DNA of 64,000 nt from Aegilops tauschii subsp. strangulata. Taxonomy: Eukaryota > Streptophyta > Magnoliopsida > Poales > Poaceae. The position numbers and the translations under genes were made by a program. Under the pieces are notes generated by a model. That model saw only the letters and a program-made list of their open reading frames with translations, was not told where the DNA came from and did no database searches. Shown piece by piece: positions 1-12,057 of the stretch (within the stretch, counting starts at the first letter, position 1; each line of letters opens with the position of its first letter). The DNA is taken from contig NC_053037.3 of NCBI RefSeq assembly GCF_002575655.3, forward strand, positions 318,521,294-318,585,293, given 5' to 3'.

Positions 1-1433
1 TGGCCGTTGGTGTCTTTGGTAGACACGGGGCCACCCAGGACTAGCCCAGTGGGGAGTGAGTCGGAGTGGCCGGGAGAGTGTCATGGCAGTAGATCGGTTT
101 TGTCGGATCGCCGTTGGTCCACCCGAATGGGAGTGTGATGTGACACCCAAAATTTTATTTGGCCTTTTAAAATTTTTTATTTGACTTGAGGGAGGTGTTT
201 TTAAATTTTTCTTCAAAAGAACCCTCCCTTTCAAAATATTTTTTTATGGCAAGGGTTTTATTTGGATTCACCCAAGACTTGATGTTGGTCTTGGAGGTTC
301 TTTCTTTTTATTTGGACTCAAACCAAAATGCTTGTCACTTGGGAAAAATGCCTTTTGAAAATTCCTTTGAAAATGCCCTATGTCTTTTGGAATGATTCCT
401 TGCCCCTTTCAACAAATCTCTCTTGCCATGACCTTAGTGCAAATCCACTCTCATAAAACTTTCCTCATCTTTGGATCATGATTTGCATCAAATCCAGCAA
501 GTTGAACCTCCCCATATGATTATTTTTCATTTAAATCTTATCAAAACAATTTCTGCCTTCTATTCTAGCCCTTGGAGATTTACAAAGGAGCTACCATTTC
601 TGTTTTGATTTTTGCCCCCAAACCAGTTTCCCTTCCTAGTCCTTTGAACCCTCAACCAAGATCCATGAAGATCCACTGGTCTTCAGTTCAAAATTTTCAA
701 ACTATACTTGCTGCAAGTTTGGACCAGTTTTGCCAAATTTGATGAAATTCATTCAAATCCTTCTCCATAAATTCTGAGAAAAATCAGGCAACCCCTGGGT
801 ACATTGAGAGGTCAGCTCACCAAGTCCCAGCCCCAGGAAAAAATTTCTCCTTGCCAAATCATTCTGTCGAACACCTGCAGAGCATTGTCAAAATCAGGTT
901 CAGTCAAATTCAGAGAACAGTTCAGTGTTGCTGTCGTTTTCTTCAGTGTTCGATCTCAATCTCGCCAGTGCCCCGGTGTCGCCTTGCTCCCCGTCCCCTC
1001 CCCCTTGTTCCTGCGCCGCACGATCCCCTGGAACCTTGCGGACGTCGGCGATGAGCAGGAGGAGGTGCGCCGCCCCGTGACCGACGGCAGCGGCGGCTTT
1101 GCGGCCGCCAGAGAGGGGCGCAGCATAGACGGCGCCACCCAGCGCCGCCCAAGCCACCGGAGGCCACCGCGTGGCCACCCACTCCCTAGTGCGCGCTGCC
1201 ACCCTCGTCGTGAACCACTGGGCGCGGAGCGCGCTCTCTGCCGCCGTCGTGCCCGTGCGGCCACCCCACCGTGGACCGACGCCATTACGCCAAGACCGAC
1301 CGGGATTAGCGGGGGAACGGCACCAGTACACCTCACTGATGCTGCCTGGCCACTTAAGCTCCCTGCCAAGACACTGCCTCGCCGTAATTGCTCGCCGGAG
1401 CAACCCCGTTCACGGCCACCCCCTCGATCCGCC

Positions 1434-1442
1434 TATAAATAG
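1434..1442 (+). promoter_or_regulatory. LTR TATA box of S1
   Basis: TATAAATAG lies in a GC-rich block and is followed by GGCCCCGAGC. The same box is at the matching place in both G4 LTRs (44330-44338 and 54096-54104), which marks it as the likely core promoter of this LTR family. The start site was not determined. Confidence 0.6.
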
Positions 1443-3276
1443 AGGCCCCGAGCTTCAACTCGAACCCACACCACCTCTGCACTGCACCTAGACTACACCA
1501 AGCCATTGGAAGAGCCCCGAGGGAGCTTTCTTCCCCGACTCCGGCCGCCGCGACCCGCCACGGGATCCAGCTCGATTCGCTCCCGTGCGTGCACCTCTGC
1601 CTCCCATCTCTTGCCAGTAGCTCTCTAGTGCATCCCTCCTTCTGACCCGCGCTTCAATTCGGAGCTTGCAGCACCCACCGGAGTTCTCCACCATCACCCG
1701 AACCGCCGTCCGCCGGAGAAAGTGTCGCCGTCGACGTGGTGCTCTCCGTCGGTCGAGTCCACCACCCACCAATGTGGAAGGACACGCTGAAGCTCTTGGT
1801 ACACTCCGATCTCTATGTCTCGCCGTGGTTCGACGCCGGCGACCACCGCAGTCTTCGGGCGCCGGCGAACTTTTTAAACCTGACATGTGGACCCCCCTGT
1901 CAGCCTCTATTCTCTTCTCCCTCGAAACATTTTCTGTTGGCGCCTTCGGGCAAATACGTTTTCTCTTTGAGCTGGCGCGTTTCTTTCCGAAGCGTTTTCT
2001 GTTTTCTCAGTTAAGTCCCTGGAACTTCTCTGTTTCATTACAGATAAGTCCCTGGACAGAAACCCTTATAACTTTTTGATAAAAAGTGATTTTTGAGTGA
2101 TTGTTTTTCTGACAATCTTATAGTTTTGTCTAGTTTTTTATGGGATTTATTTGGAAAAATTTTGGAACAAATTTTATGCACGCGTTGGTTTTCACGTTAG
2201 TATGCCTTTTCGCTATACCGTAGGTTCCGGAAGAGGTGACGGAGCTGCGAACTTCGCCGAGCTAGACTCCGACTTTTCCGAACCAGGCAAGCATGTTTGA
2301 ACCTTTGATATGATAGGTGTTTTGCATGTTTGCGTGAAAGGTTGTGCGTGGCATATGAGTATCGGTGAGTATCTCGTTGCTTGTGAGGCAACTACCCTAT
2401 GTGTTCCAAAGTTGCGATGATCTCTGATGAGAGATGGCCTAATCATGTGGTGACATGAAGGGCAGCAAGGTGGTACTGTTGTAGCATGCTAGCCTTGCGT
2501 CATCCGACAATTTCCAACGTTAATGTGGACGGAGTCACGTTATCGTTCTTCCCCCTTCCGTGCTACCACTTGTTTTCTGCCAGAATGCGGTTTAGTAAGT
2601 TGGTAACCTCTTTCCGTGTACACACCAAACAGAGAGGCCGGGATGATGGTTCCATGGCCCTGGATTAAAGCCAGTCATCCGGTCAGGGGGCATGGGTGTT
2701 TCCGGTTGGGACCGAGAGGGGGGCACCCCTTAGAGCGCGTGTATAGAAATTTGATCCCATGCTACGCGAGGTTGTAGCCTCCCCGTCTCAAGGTTTTTCT
2801 TGAACGTTGCCGAGGGTGATTCCTGGCTTCGGAATGTGGAATGGGTGTGTACTGGTTAGATGTGTTTCTTCCAAAACACCGTAAACGGAACTAGTCCCCG
2901 TGACTACTGAAATCCGTTGGCTGTGGTTAAAGTACAAACTCTGCAGAGTCAAATCCTTCCGAGTCATCGTATCTGAGGTCAAGTATCGTGATCAGCGTAT
3001 CCATGTCTATGTCGTAACCTCGTAGTATATTCTTCTTTCCGGTAAGCGAGCATGAGTAGTAAACTTAGCTGAACGTTATTCCTGTGGATGGACTAACCCG
3101 GTTGTTTATCTCATGTCTGATTACTCTCTTGATATGATTTAAGATTCATGAGTTACTATGTTATGAATATAAGCCCTTTATGTGATGTCGCTCAGACGTC
3201 CGACTGTGGCACGCATTGTCTTTCTTTTTCTGTTATAAGCCCTTTATGTGGTGTCGCCCCGACGCCCGACTCCGGC

Positions 3277-3508
3277 ATTATTATTCTTGCAGTTTCCTCT
3301 CGAGGAGTCATTCAGACCCTCATTTGGCACCGGTATTATTATTCTTGCAGTTTCCTCTCGAGGAGTCATTCAGACCCTCATTTGGCACCGGTATTATTAT
3401 TCTTGCAGTTTCCTCTCGAGGAGTCATTCAGACCCTCGTTTGGCACCGGTATTATTATTCTTGCAGTTTCCTCTCGAGGAGTCATTCAGACCCTCGTTTG
3501 GCACCCAG
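3277..3508 (+). repeat. 58-bp tandem repeat, four copies, inside solo LTR S1
   Basis: The unit beginning ATTATTATTCTTGCAG recurs at 3277, 3335, 3393 and 3451, with almost identical copies including CTCTCGAGGAGTCATTCAG. The G4 LTRs have a single diverged copy here. Because 58 is not a multiple of three, the three overlapping open frames across it read the same repeat in different phases, which argues against coding. Confidence 0.9.
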
Positions 3509-5067
3509 TATTTATTTTGGGATTTCGGGAGGACTACCGCCCGACTTCTCTGTTATTTCCCCATGCATTATTGTCTCTATGTCTGAACGCACTTGTTATT
3601 CTGTTCTTATGCTTTATGTTTACATTTGTTATATCTTATGTCCGAACTGTCTTGCGAGTACTTTCATAGTACTCACCTGGCTTGTTGATTTCGCCAGATG
3701 TTGACGAAGGCGATCTCTTGGATGAAGAGTTTGATAGTGCGTCCGACGCCTAGAGGAGTCCCAGTCAGTCCTGTGCGATCCCGGATATTGGTCACGTGTA
3801 TCATATACGCTTCCGCCACCCGCAATAAGTCTCCTCGAGCCTCACTCCGACGCTCGAAGAGCTGTAGTCTTCAGCAATCATATCACCCACTTTGCGGTGA
3901 TATTTCCACCACCGTTGTTATCGTGAGTTAGTAGTCATGCCACCCTATCTGCCGTTATGTTTTATCGGCGTACATGTAATAAATTGTTGAGCAGTCTCCG
4001 CTCAACCTTGTATTATATTCAGTACTCCTGGTATTTTTCTTCTGTGACCAAGATATTGTCTACCAGTGAGAAGGAATTCTTCTTTACTGGTCCGTAAAAG
4101 GGATTGGTCTCTCAATAAATATTTTATTGAAAAACCGGTCGTGACATGCGAGGCCATGGGTTCCGTGGTGTGGGTAAAGTGCGCTACCTCTGCAGAGTGT
4201 GTGTGTTTAATCTATCGATAGCTGCGTCCTCGGTCATGGGCATAAGTTCGTACTAGGTCACACCGTTCGATCAACACTCAGATGACGGAATGACTTATAG
4301 GTGATATATTTTTATATGTTGATATATGTGAGCAGTAACAGTTTGGTAGGATGTTGATGATGATGTTGGATACCAAGTGTTGGTCATGGTAGTGATCGGC
4401 GGAAAGATCACTGTTTGAGACCTAGTGTTGGTCATGGTAGTGATCGCCGGAAAGATCACCGTTTGGTTTTGATCACGAGGTGATTGAGATGGTATATTGC
4501 TTGGCCGGTTAGCCAAGAGAGATATGGTTATGGAGATCTGAGATGGTGATTTATCAGTATTGTATCAGTTTCATTCCATGCTTGGTAGTTGCTGTCGTAT
4601 CATGGTAGATGTTAATTTAATTAACCTGCTTAATGCTATGTTATTTTCTTGCCTTGATGTTTTTGGTTGTTGTGAGCTTGCAAGTACATTCAATGTACTG
4701 ACCTGGCCAGTCATGCCAGATTGCAGGTGATGTCGTGGTTGCTTGATTGCTTGTCGTGGTTTCCGTTCGTACGAGCTAGATCGTGTCCCAGCCAGAGTCC
4801 CTGCGGAGTGGAGTTCACCACCTTCGTCGTTGTTCCGCTGCTAGAAGTATTCCGCTGCGAGCATAGAGCAAGTGTAGTATCGCAGGCGTAGTGTCGCCGT
4901 GCTGATGTGCTTCTTTGTAACATCAGACCCTTGTATTATTATTATTATTATTATTGTAATAAGAGCTGATTTGTTCTATGTCAAGCAGTGCCATATTCCA
5001 GAGACTTCTCCTCGATCTCTGGGCTGCAATACGGGGCGTTCCGGTTTCTCTGAGCCTGGGTGCCACA

Positions 5068-5619
5068 TTATCCATCCCTTGCATATTATAGTTCATCACG
5101 AAGCTTTTGTAGCTTGGTGGCAGTGATTGAAGAACTCTGTCAATGACACTATCATCAGGAAGATTAACTCACAGTTGAGTCAAGTGGTTGTGGTACCCGG
5201 ACATTCTGAGTATATGTTCACTGACTATTCTCCTCCATCTTGCAGCTATAGAACTTATTGGAGACTTCATATCTCTCAGTTCGGGCATTTGCTTGAAATA
5301 TTAACTTCAACTCCTGGAACATCTCATATGCTCCACGATGTTCAAAACGTTGTTGAAGTCCCAATTCTAAGCCGTAAATCATGGCACACTGAACTATTGA
5401 GTAGTCATCAGCTTTGCTCTGCCAGACGTTCATAACGTCCGGTGTTGCTCCTGCAGCGGGTCTTGCACCTAGCGGTGCTTCCAGGACGTAATTCTTCTGT
5501 GCAGCAATGAGGATAATCCTCAAGTTACGGACCCATTCCGTGTAGTTGCTACCATCATCTTTCAACTTAGCTTTCTCTAGGAACGCATTAAAATTCAAAG
5601 GAACGGTATCACGTGCCAT
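5068..5619 (-). pseudogene. Copia gag 5' part (C1), frameshifted and truncated
   Basis: The N-terminal half of a Copia gag polyprotein. The frame opens with MARDTVPLNFNAFLEKAKL and contains LKDDGSNYTEWVRNLR and RYEVSNKFYSCKMEEN, the pattern of the UBN2/gag-polypeptide family. It is collinear with the C2 gag at 59177-59740. The open frame stops at 5218; just beyond, the homologous sequence continues in another frame (ISEHIL-like, then VNLPDDSVIDR-like on comparison with C2), so a small indel and at least one stop break it. The gene is then cut at 5067 by the G2 LTR. The capsid part of the protein is partial and presumably non-functional. Confidence 0.8.
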
Positions 5620-6839
5620 TTATCTACAACAACATAGACATGCAAAATACTATCAGGTACTAAGTTCATGATAAATTAAAGTTCAATTAATCATATTACT
5701 TAAGAACTCCCACTTAGATAGACATCCCTCTAGTCATCTAAATGATCACGTGATCCATATCAACTAAACCATGTCCGATCATCACGTGAGATGGAGTAGC
5801 TTTCAATGGTGAACATCACTATGTTGATCATATCTACTATATGATTCACGTTCGACCTTTGGGTCTCAGTGTGCCGAGGCCATATCTGCATATGCTAGGC
5901 TCGTCAAGTTTAACCCGAGTATTCTGCGTGTGCAAAACTGGCTTGCACCCGTTGTATGTGAACATAGATCATCACGCGGTGTCTCCGCATGACGAACTGT
6001 AGCAACGGTGCATACTTAGGGAGAACACTTGTACCTTGAAATTTAGTGAGGGATCATCTTATAATGCTACCACCGTACTAAGCAAAATAAGATGCATAAA
6101 GGATAAACATCACATGCAATCAAAATAAGTGATATGATATGGCCATCATCATCTTGTGCCTTTGATCTCCATCTCCAAAGCACCGTCATGATCACCATCA
6201 TCACCGGCTTGACACCTTGATCTCCATCGTAGCATCGTTGTCGTCTCGCCAACTATTGCTTCTACGACTATCGCTACCGCTTAGTGATAAAGTAAAGCAA
6301 TTACATGGCGACTGCACTTCATACAATAAAGCGACAACCATATGGTTCCTGCCAGTTGCCGATAACTGTTACAAAACATGATCATCTCATACAACAATTT
6401 ATATATGATCACGTCTTGACCATATCACATCACAACAAGCCCTGCAAAAACAAGTTAGACATCCTCTACTTTGTTGTTGCAACTTTTACGAGGCTGCTAC
6501 GGGCTTCTAGCAAGAACCGTTCTTACCTACGCATCAAAACCACAATGATTTTTCGTCAAGTGTGTTGTTTTAACCTTCAACAAGGACCGGGCGTAGTCAA
6601 ACTCGATTCAACTAAAGCTAGAGAAACAGACACCCGCTAGCCACCTGTGTGCGAAGCACATTGGTAGAACCAGTCTCATGAATGTGGTCATGTAATGTCG
6701 GTCCAGGCCGCTTCATCGAACAATACCGCCGAATCAAAGTAAGACGTTGCTGGTAAGCAGTATGACTATTATCGCCCACAACTCATTGTGTTCTACTCGT
6801 GCATGTAACATCTACGCATAAACTTGGCTCGGATGCCAC
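5620..6839 (-). other. Untranslated leader and primer-binding site of C1
   Basis: Region between the C1 gag start and the end of its 5' LTR. The primer-binding site is at 6823-6839 and reads TGGCATCCGAGCCAAG on the minus strand, a degraded form of the initiator-Met tRNA site TGGTATCAGAGC. The leader is collinear, in reverse complement, with the C2 leader at 57899-59176. The open frames here are unsupported. Confidence 0.65.
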
Positions 6840-7497
6840 TGTTGGGGAACACGGTATTTCAAAAATACCTACGATCACAGAAGATCTATCTAGGAGATGC
6901 ATAGCAATGAGCGGGGAGAGTGTGTCCACATACTGTCGTAGACCGAAAGTGGAAGCGTTTAGTAACGCGGTTGACGTAGTCGAACGTCGTTGCGATCCAA
7001 CCGATCCAAGTACCGAACGTACGGCACCTCCGCGATCAGCTCATGTTCAGCTCGATGACGTCCCTCGAACTCTTGATAAAGTTGAGGCCGAGGGAGAATT
7101 CCGACAGCACGACGGCGTGGCGACAGTGATGATGAAGTTACCGGCGCAGGGCTTCGCCTAAGAACTACGACGATATGATCGAGGTGTGTAACTGTGGAGG
7201 GGGGCACTGCACACGGTTACGAGAAAGATGTGTGTTCTAAGGTGCCCCCCTTCCCCCGTATATAAAGGAGGGGAGGGGAGGCCAGCCGGCCCTCCTAGGG
7301 CGCCAGGAGAGGGGAATCCTACTAGGACTCCAAGTCCTAGTAGGTTTCCACCTAAGGAAGAGGGGGAAGAAGGAAGGGAGAGAGGGAAGGCCCCCTTCCC
7401 CTAGTCCAATTTGGACCCAAGGGGGGGCGGCCAGCCCCTTGTGGCCCTTCCTCTCTTCCCACTAAGGCCCATTAGTTCCCGGGGGGGGTACGATAAC
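6840..7497 (-). repeat. C1 5' LTR, 3' (R/U5-side) segment
   Basis: The LTR half left of the G5 insertion. It ends CCCCAACA at 6840 in minus-strand sense. A possible TATA (TTTATATAC on the minus strand, 7259-7267) lies in a CCCC-rich stretch. Bases 7493-7497 (ATAAC) are the left copy of the G5 target duplication. Confidence 0.75.
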
Positions 7498-10400
7498 TGT
7501 CACGCACAATATGCGATACTATCCTAAAGAGACTCGAAGGTCCCACCAAGGATAGAACCGCATATTGACATGCTTTTGCAAGGTGGATATCATTACATCA
7601 ACATTACATAATAGATGGGGATACATACAAGGCATACACATGCCGCAAGAATACATCAATACATCAAACACATGATCAACTTCCGAGTACGGATGAAAAA
7701 TAAACAGAAGCTTGAACGACATCCACCCTGCTAGCCCAGGCTGCCGACCTGGAACCTATCCCCTGATCAAAGAAGAAGCAGAAGAAGAACTCCAAAACAA
7801 GTAACATCGCTCTCGCATCATGATCATCGCAAAACCTGTACCTGCAACTGGTGTTGTAGTAATCTGTGAGCCACGAGGACTCAGCAATCCCATTACCATG
7901 GGTATCAAGACTAGCAAAGCTTAATGGGTATGGAAAGGATAAGTGGTGAGGTTGCAGCAGCGACTAAGCAAGTATGGTGGCTAACATACGTAAGTGAGAG
8001 CGAGAAGAGAAGCAATGGAACGGTCGTGAAACTAGCAATGATCAAGAAGTGATCCTAAACTCCTACTTACGTCAAACATAACCCAAAGACCGTGTTCACT
8101 TCCCGGACTCCGCCGAAAAGAGACCATCATGGTTACACACGCGGTTGATGTGTTTTAATTAAGGTCAAGTGTCAAGTTCTCTACAACCGGATATTAACAA
8201 ATTCCCATCTGCCACATAACCGCGGGCACGGCTTTCGAAAGATAATACCCTGCAGGGGTGTCCCAACTTAGCCCATTATAAGCTCTCACGGTCAACGAAG
8301 GATATTCCTTCTCCCGAGAAGACCCGATCAGTCTCGGAATCCCGGTTTACAAGACATTTCGACAATGGTAAAACAAGACCAGCAAAGCCGCCCGATGTGT
8401 CGACAATCCCGATAGGAGTCGCACGTACCTCGTTCTCAGGACACACCGAATGAACACTACGTACAACTAAAACCAGCCCTCAAGTTTCCCCGAGGTGGCG
8501 CTGCAAGTGGCTCTAGTTTGGACCAACACTCCAAGGAGAACTGGCCCGGGGGGTAAAATAAGATGACCCTCGGGAGCGCGACTCCTAAGAGAAAAAGGCT
8601 AGGTGAGGCAAATGTAAAACCAAGGTTGGGCCTTGCTGGAGGAGTTTTATTCAAAGCGAACTGTCAAGGGGGTCCCATAAATCACCCAACCGGGTAAGGG
8701 ACGCAAAATCAAGGAACATAACACCGGTATGACGGAAACTAGGGCGGCAAGAGTGGAACAAAACACTAGGCATAAGGCCGAGCCTTCCACCCTTTACAAA
8801 GTATATAGATGCATTAATAATATAAGAGATATTGTGATATCCCAACATAAACATAATCCAACATGGAGCAATCTTCATCTTCACCTGCAACTAGCAACGC
8901 TATAAGAGGGGCTGAGCAAAAGCGGTAACATAGCCAAACAAAGTTTTGCTAGGAAGGGTGACAAAGGTTAGAGGATCATGTCAATTTGGGAGGCTTGAAG
9001 AGCAAGTGATAGGTAACGCAGCAAAGCGATAGAACGAAGAAACTAGCATAGCAATGATAGTAATGAGATCCAAGGTGACAGTCATCTTGCCTGAATTCCC
9101 GCTAGGAAGAAGAACGAGTCCATGAAGAAGATGAAGCCACGAAGACGAACGAATCCTCACGATCGCAACGACACAGGAACTATCGTGAAGAAGCACACAA
9201 CATGGTAAATACACCACACATGAACAAGGCATGATGCTCAAACAAGTATGATGCATGACAAAGGCTACAAGAAGCTACTCATGGCAAAAGATGATGCATA
9301 CAAGAACAACACATCAAAGCAAGTCTAAATGAGGCCGGAAACAACATATAACAATTCCGGTAAGTCCTCATATGCAAATTTCGAAATTGGTCCAGAACTG
9401 AATAAACTTTATGTTCAAGTTGTCAAACAGCAAGTTATGATGCACCAAGATGATCTACACAAAATTCTAGTCAAGTTACATATAAAGTTCATTAGATTCG
9501 GAGCTACGGCCTAGAAGATATGAGCAAAACAAGTTAAACATGTCATTGATGCAAAATGCATACAAACATCAAGCAAACACCTCAAAACAAGGATGCAACA
9601 TGATAATATGAAACTACATGCAAAACTAAGCAAGTTTCATATAGAGCATGCTCAAAACGGAGCAACGGTGCAACACATACACTCCAAACAAGATATAGCA
9701 ACAATCTGTCCAAAACAGCAACTAGACATCTAGCAAGCATCAAAACTACATGCTACGGCAACTCAACATGAAAATAAATGACACGGGCATGATGTACAGG
9801 TTATCTCCAGAAATCACTAGAACATGCTCAAAAGGACATGGCAAGATTGCAAATAATAACAGATTCACAGACTTCGTAGAAATCACTGGACATGGCAGAA
9901 ATAACATCAGGTTGCAAAGTTTAGAGTAAGAAAACAACATGCTACAGGAACTTATCATAGCAAACAAAGACATGGCTTGAATCTACGAATTGCATAGCAG
10001 AAAAGTCTCTTACTGATCAAGAGCTAAAAAGGTACAGAAGATATGATGGCACCCATGTAAACATAGCAAGTTATATGACAGATTCAGATAGTGAAAATAA
10101 CAGGACATGGCAGAAGCAACGATAAGTAGGCATGTTGGTGAGCTTGAACCACTCACTACAGAGCATTACATGGCATGGCAAGGTAACCAACAGTAAGATG
10201 GCATAAATATAAAGCTAAGAATGGCAATAACATAGTCATAGGGTGCATGGATCACTAGAAAAGCACATATCAAAACTGAACTTCATGTTAACAGGCTGAC
10301 AGAAACATCATTTAGCAAATTTGGAGCAAGATTACAACAATCTACAGTAGTCCATAAATGCAAACAAGGGCATGGCTGGATAGAGCATAACATTTATAAG

Positions 10401-12057
10401 AAAACACCCTTAGTGAACAGCTCCAGATTATGCATAGAATGACTTGTAGAAGCAGGTTCATATGGCAACAAAATATAACAAACTCAGACTTGGCAGAAAT
10501 GACCAAGTCACAGAAATCAGCACATCAGGTAGGCTAATTTGTATGCTTGTGATAGTCACCACAGAGATCCTATTAATACAAGACTAGCACTGCTGTAAAG
10601 ATGGCATGATGTAGTTCAAAACACATGTAGACATCAAGCTCATAAGATGCACACACAAAATGCAATGAAAAAGACAAATCAGCAAGTTGTGATAACAGAC
10701 AGCAGATAACATCATATAACACTCTTACAACAATGATTAGGGCATCAAGATGACCTCAAATAAGCATGGCACAATGGAACAAAATGAAGAGAATCTCATG
10801 ATCAACATTTCGATATACCATATGCATGAATCGGAGCACCGAGCACGAAGTAATGGCATGATGAACATGGGTACATATTGCAAAAAATCTCAGGGACTTG
10901 GCCAAATTTACCCTCGCAGAAAACCGGATGGAGGGGTATGGGATGGCTCGGGGACGCGTTTGGTTGGACGCACTGGTGGATCTCATCCCGGTTGGTGCGG
11001 ACTTCGAGGATCGCCGGGGAGTCGCCGGAGTTGGACGCCGCGGTGGAGGGAGATGGCCGGAGAGGAGGGGGGAGACGCCGGCGGGGTCGGGCCGGACCGG
11101 ATCTAAGGAGGCGCGGCGGAGGCGGCGCCGGTCGGCGAAGTGGGCGGCGGCGGTCTCCGGTAGCGAGGGCGACGGGGAGGCGCAGCGGGGTGCTCCGGGC
11201 AAGGCGGCGCACGGGGTGGCGCTGGAGCGGGACGGCGAGGGGCGGCGGGGCGCGCCGGGGGGAGGAGCGTGCACGGGCCCGCGGCGGGAGGAGATGGGCG
11301 GCGGCGCGCGGTGACCGGGCCGTGGGGGCCGGCCTCGGGCCCGAGCGGGCCGGCGCGGTGGAGGGCGTTGACCGGCGGCGGGGTCGGTGACGTGGCGCCC
11401 GCGGAGTGGAGGACGGATCCGGTGGAGGTGACGTGGCGCGACTCTATTGGTCGGAGCGACGTGGCGGCAGCGGTGGACGCGTCCGACGCGGAGGCGGACA
11501 TGTCCGGCGGCGGGGAGGAGCGGGGCTAGGGTTTCATCTGCGCGAAGTTTCGGGGAGGGGCACATATTTATAGGTAGGAGGAGCTAGGAGAGTCCAAATG
11601 AGGTGCGGTTTTCGCCCACACGATCGTGATCGAACAACCGAGAGCATGGAGGGGGTTTGGATGGGCTCGTGGGCTGTGGTGAAGAGGGGCTGGGCTGCAA
11701 CGAGAGAGGGGTTTCGGGCTACGCGGTTAACCGTTGGGGCATCAAACGACCTCCAAATGGAACGAAATTTGACGGGCAGTCTGTCGCTGCTATACCAAGG
11801 CCACTCGGCAAATCTCGACCCATTCCGAGAACGTTTTTCTCCCGCTCACGAAACAAGGTCTGAGAGGGGCGACGGGTGCGTGCGAGAGTGTCGGATCGCG
11901 AAACGGACAACGGGGAAAAGGACCGGATGCAAGTTTTGAAAAACATGATGATGCAATGCACATGATGACATGGCAGAATGCAACACGCAAGCAGCTGACA
12001 AGGCAAGGACGGCGAATAACTGGCAGACACCTGGCGCATTGGATTCGGGGCATTACA
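7498..12057 (-). repeat. G5 LTR A (complete, 4.56 kb; 3' LTR in element sense)
   Basis: In minus-strand sense the LTR starts TGTAATGCCCCGAATCC at 12057 and ends ATTGTGCGTGACA at 7498. A polypurine tract lies just outside 12057, so this is the 3' LTR. It contains a GC-rich block at about 10900-11560 with a TATA box (minus strand, 11565-11572), the palindrome CCCTGCAGGG (8248-8257) and the hairpin TGAGTCCTCGTGGCTCA (minus strand, 7867-7883). The long overlapping frames in the GC-rich block exist in several phases on both strands and are not supported as genes. Confidence 0.85.
11565..11572 (-). promoter_or_regulatory. LTR A TATA box
   Basis: The minus strand reads CCTATAAATATGTGCC, with TATAAATA at these bases. 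A very GC-rich segment follows in LTR sense (about 11530 down to 10910). The same region is missing from LTR C. Confidence 0.5.

Larger units (their letters stand above)
139..4146 (+). mobile_element. S1: solo LTR of the G4 Gypsy family
   Basis: A 4.0 kb LTR starting TGTGACACCC and ending CGGTCGTGACA. It matches both LTRs of the full-length element G4 (43034-47052 and 52800-56831) from end to end, with scattered differences. The flanks are TGTGA (134-138) and TGCGA (4147-4151), a 5-bp target duplication with one later mismatch. No internal region or second LTR adjoins it, so LTR-LTR recombination probably removed the rest. It carries the family's TATA box and GC-rich upstream block. Its repeat region differs from G4: four copies of a 58-bp unit that G4 has once, but only two of the 64-bp units that G4 has about five times. 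The open frames across it are not genes. Confidence 0.9.
1..5067 (+). mobile_element. G2: 3' part of a Gypsy-type LTR, interrupted by solo LTR S1
   Basis: Bases 1-138 and 4152-5067 form one LTR piece split by S1. The right boundary is sharp: the LTR ends in GGGTGCCACA at 5067, and from 5068 the sequence is the reverse complement of a Copia gag (compare 59700-59735), so this LTR lies in Copia C1. The plus orientation is inferred from the order palindrome CTCTGCAGAG (4188-4197), hairpin AGTACATTCAATGTACT (4683-4699), then a TTA-repeat A/T-rich stretch near 4934-4960 resembling a poly(A) region. The start of the LTR and any internal region lie left of the window. It could be a solo LTR or the 3' LTR of a larger element. 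No protein gene was seen. Confidence 0.75.

Noticed and set aside
804..1442. Long overlapping frames in the GC-rich part of the S1 LTR (and the same in both G4 LTRs)
   Set aside because: Frames are open on both strands and in several phases, differ between LTR copies, lie upstream of the TATA box, and show no domain. They are a GC-composition effect.
3148..3704. Three repeated-protein frames in S1
   Set aside because: They are produced by a 58-bp non-coding tandem repeat read in three phases.
10756..11565. 269-codon minus-strand frame and rivals in LTR A
   Set aside because: It overlaps the LTR TATA/GC block with competing frames on both strands and low-complexity Pro/Arg/Ala content, and is absent from LTR C.
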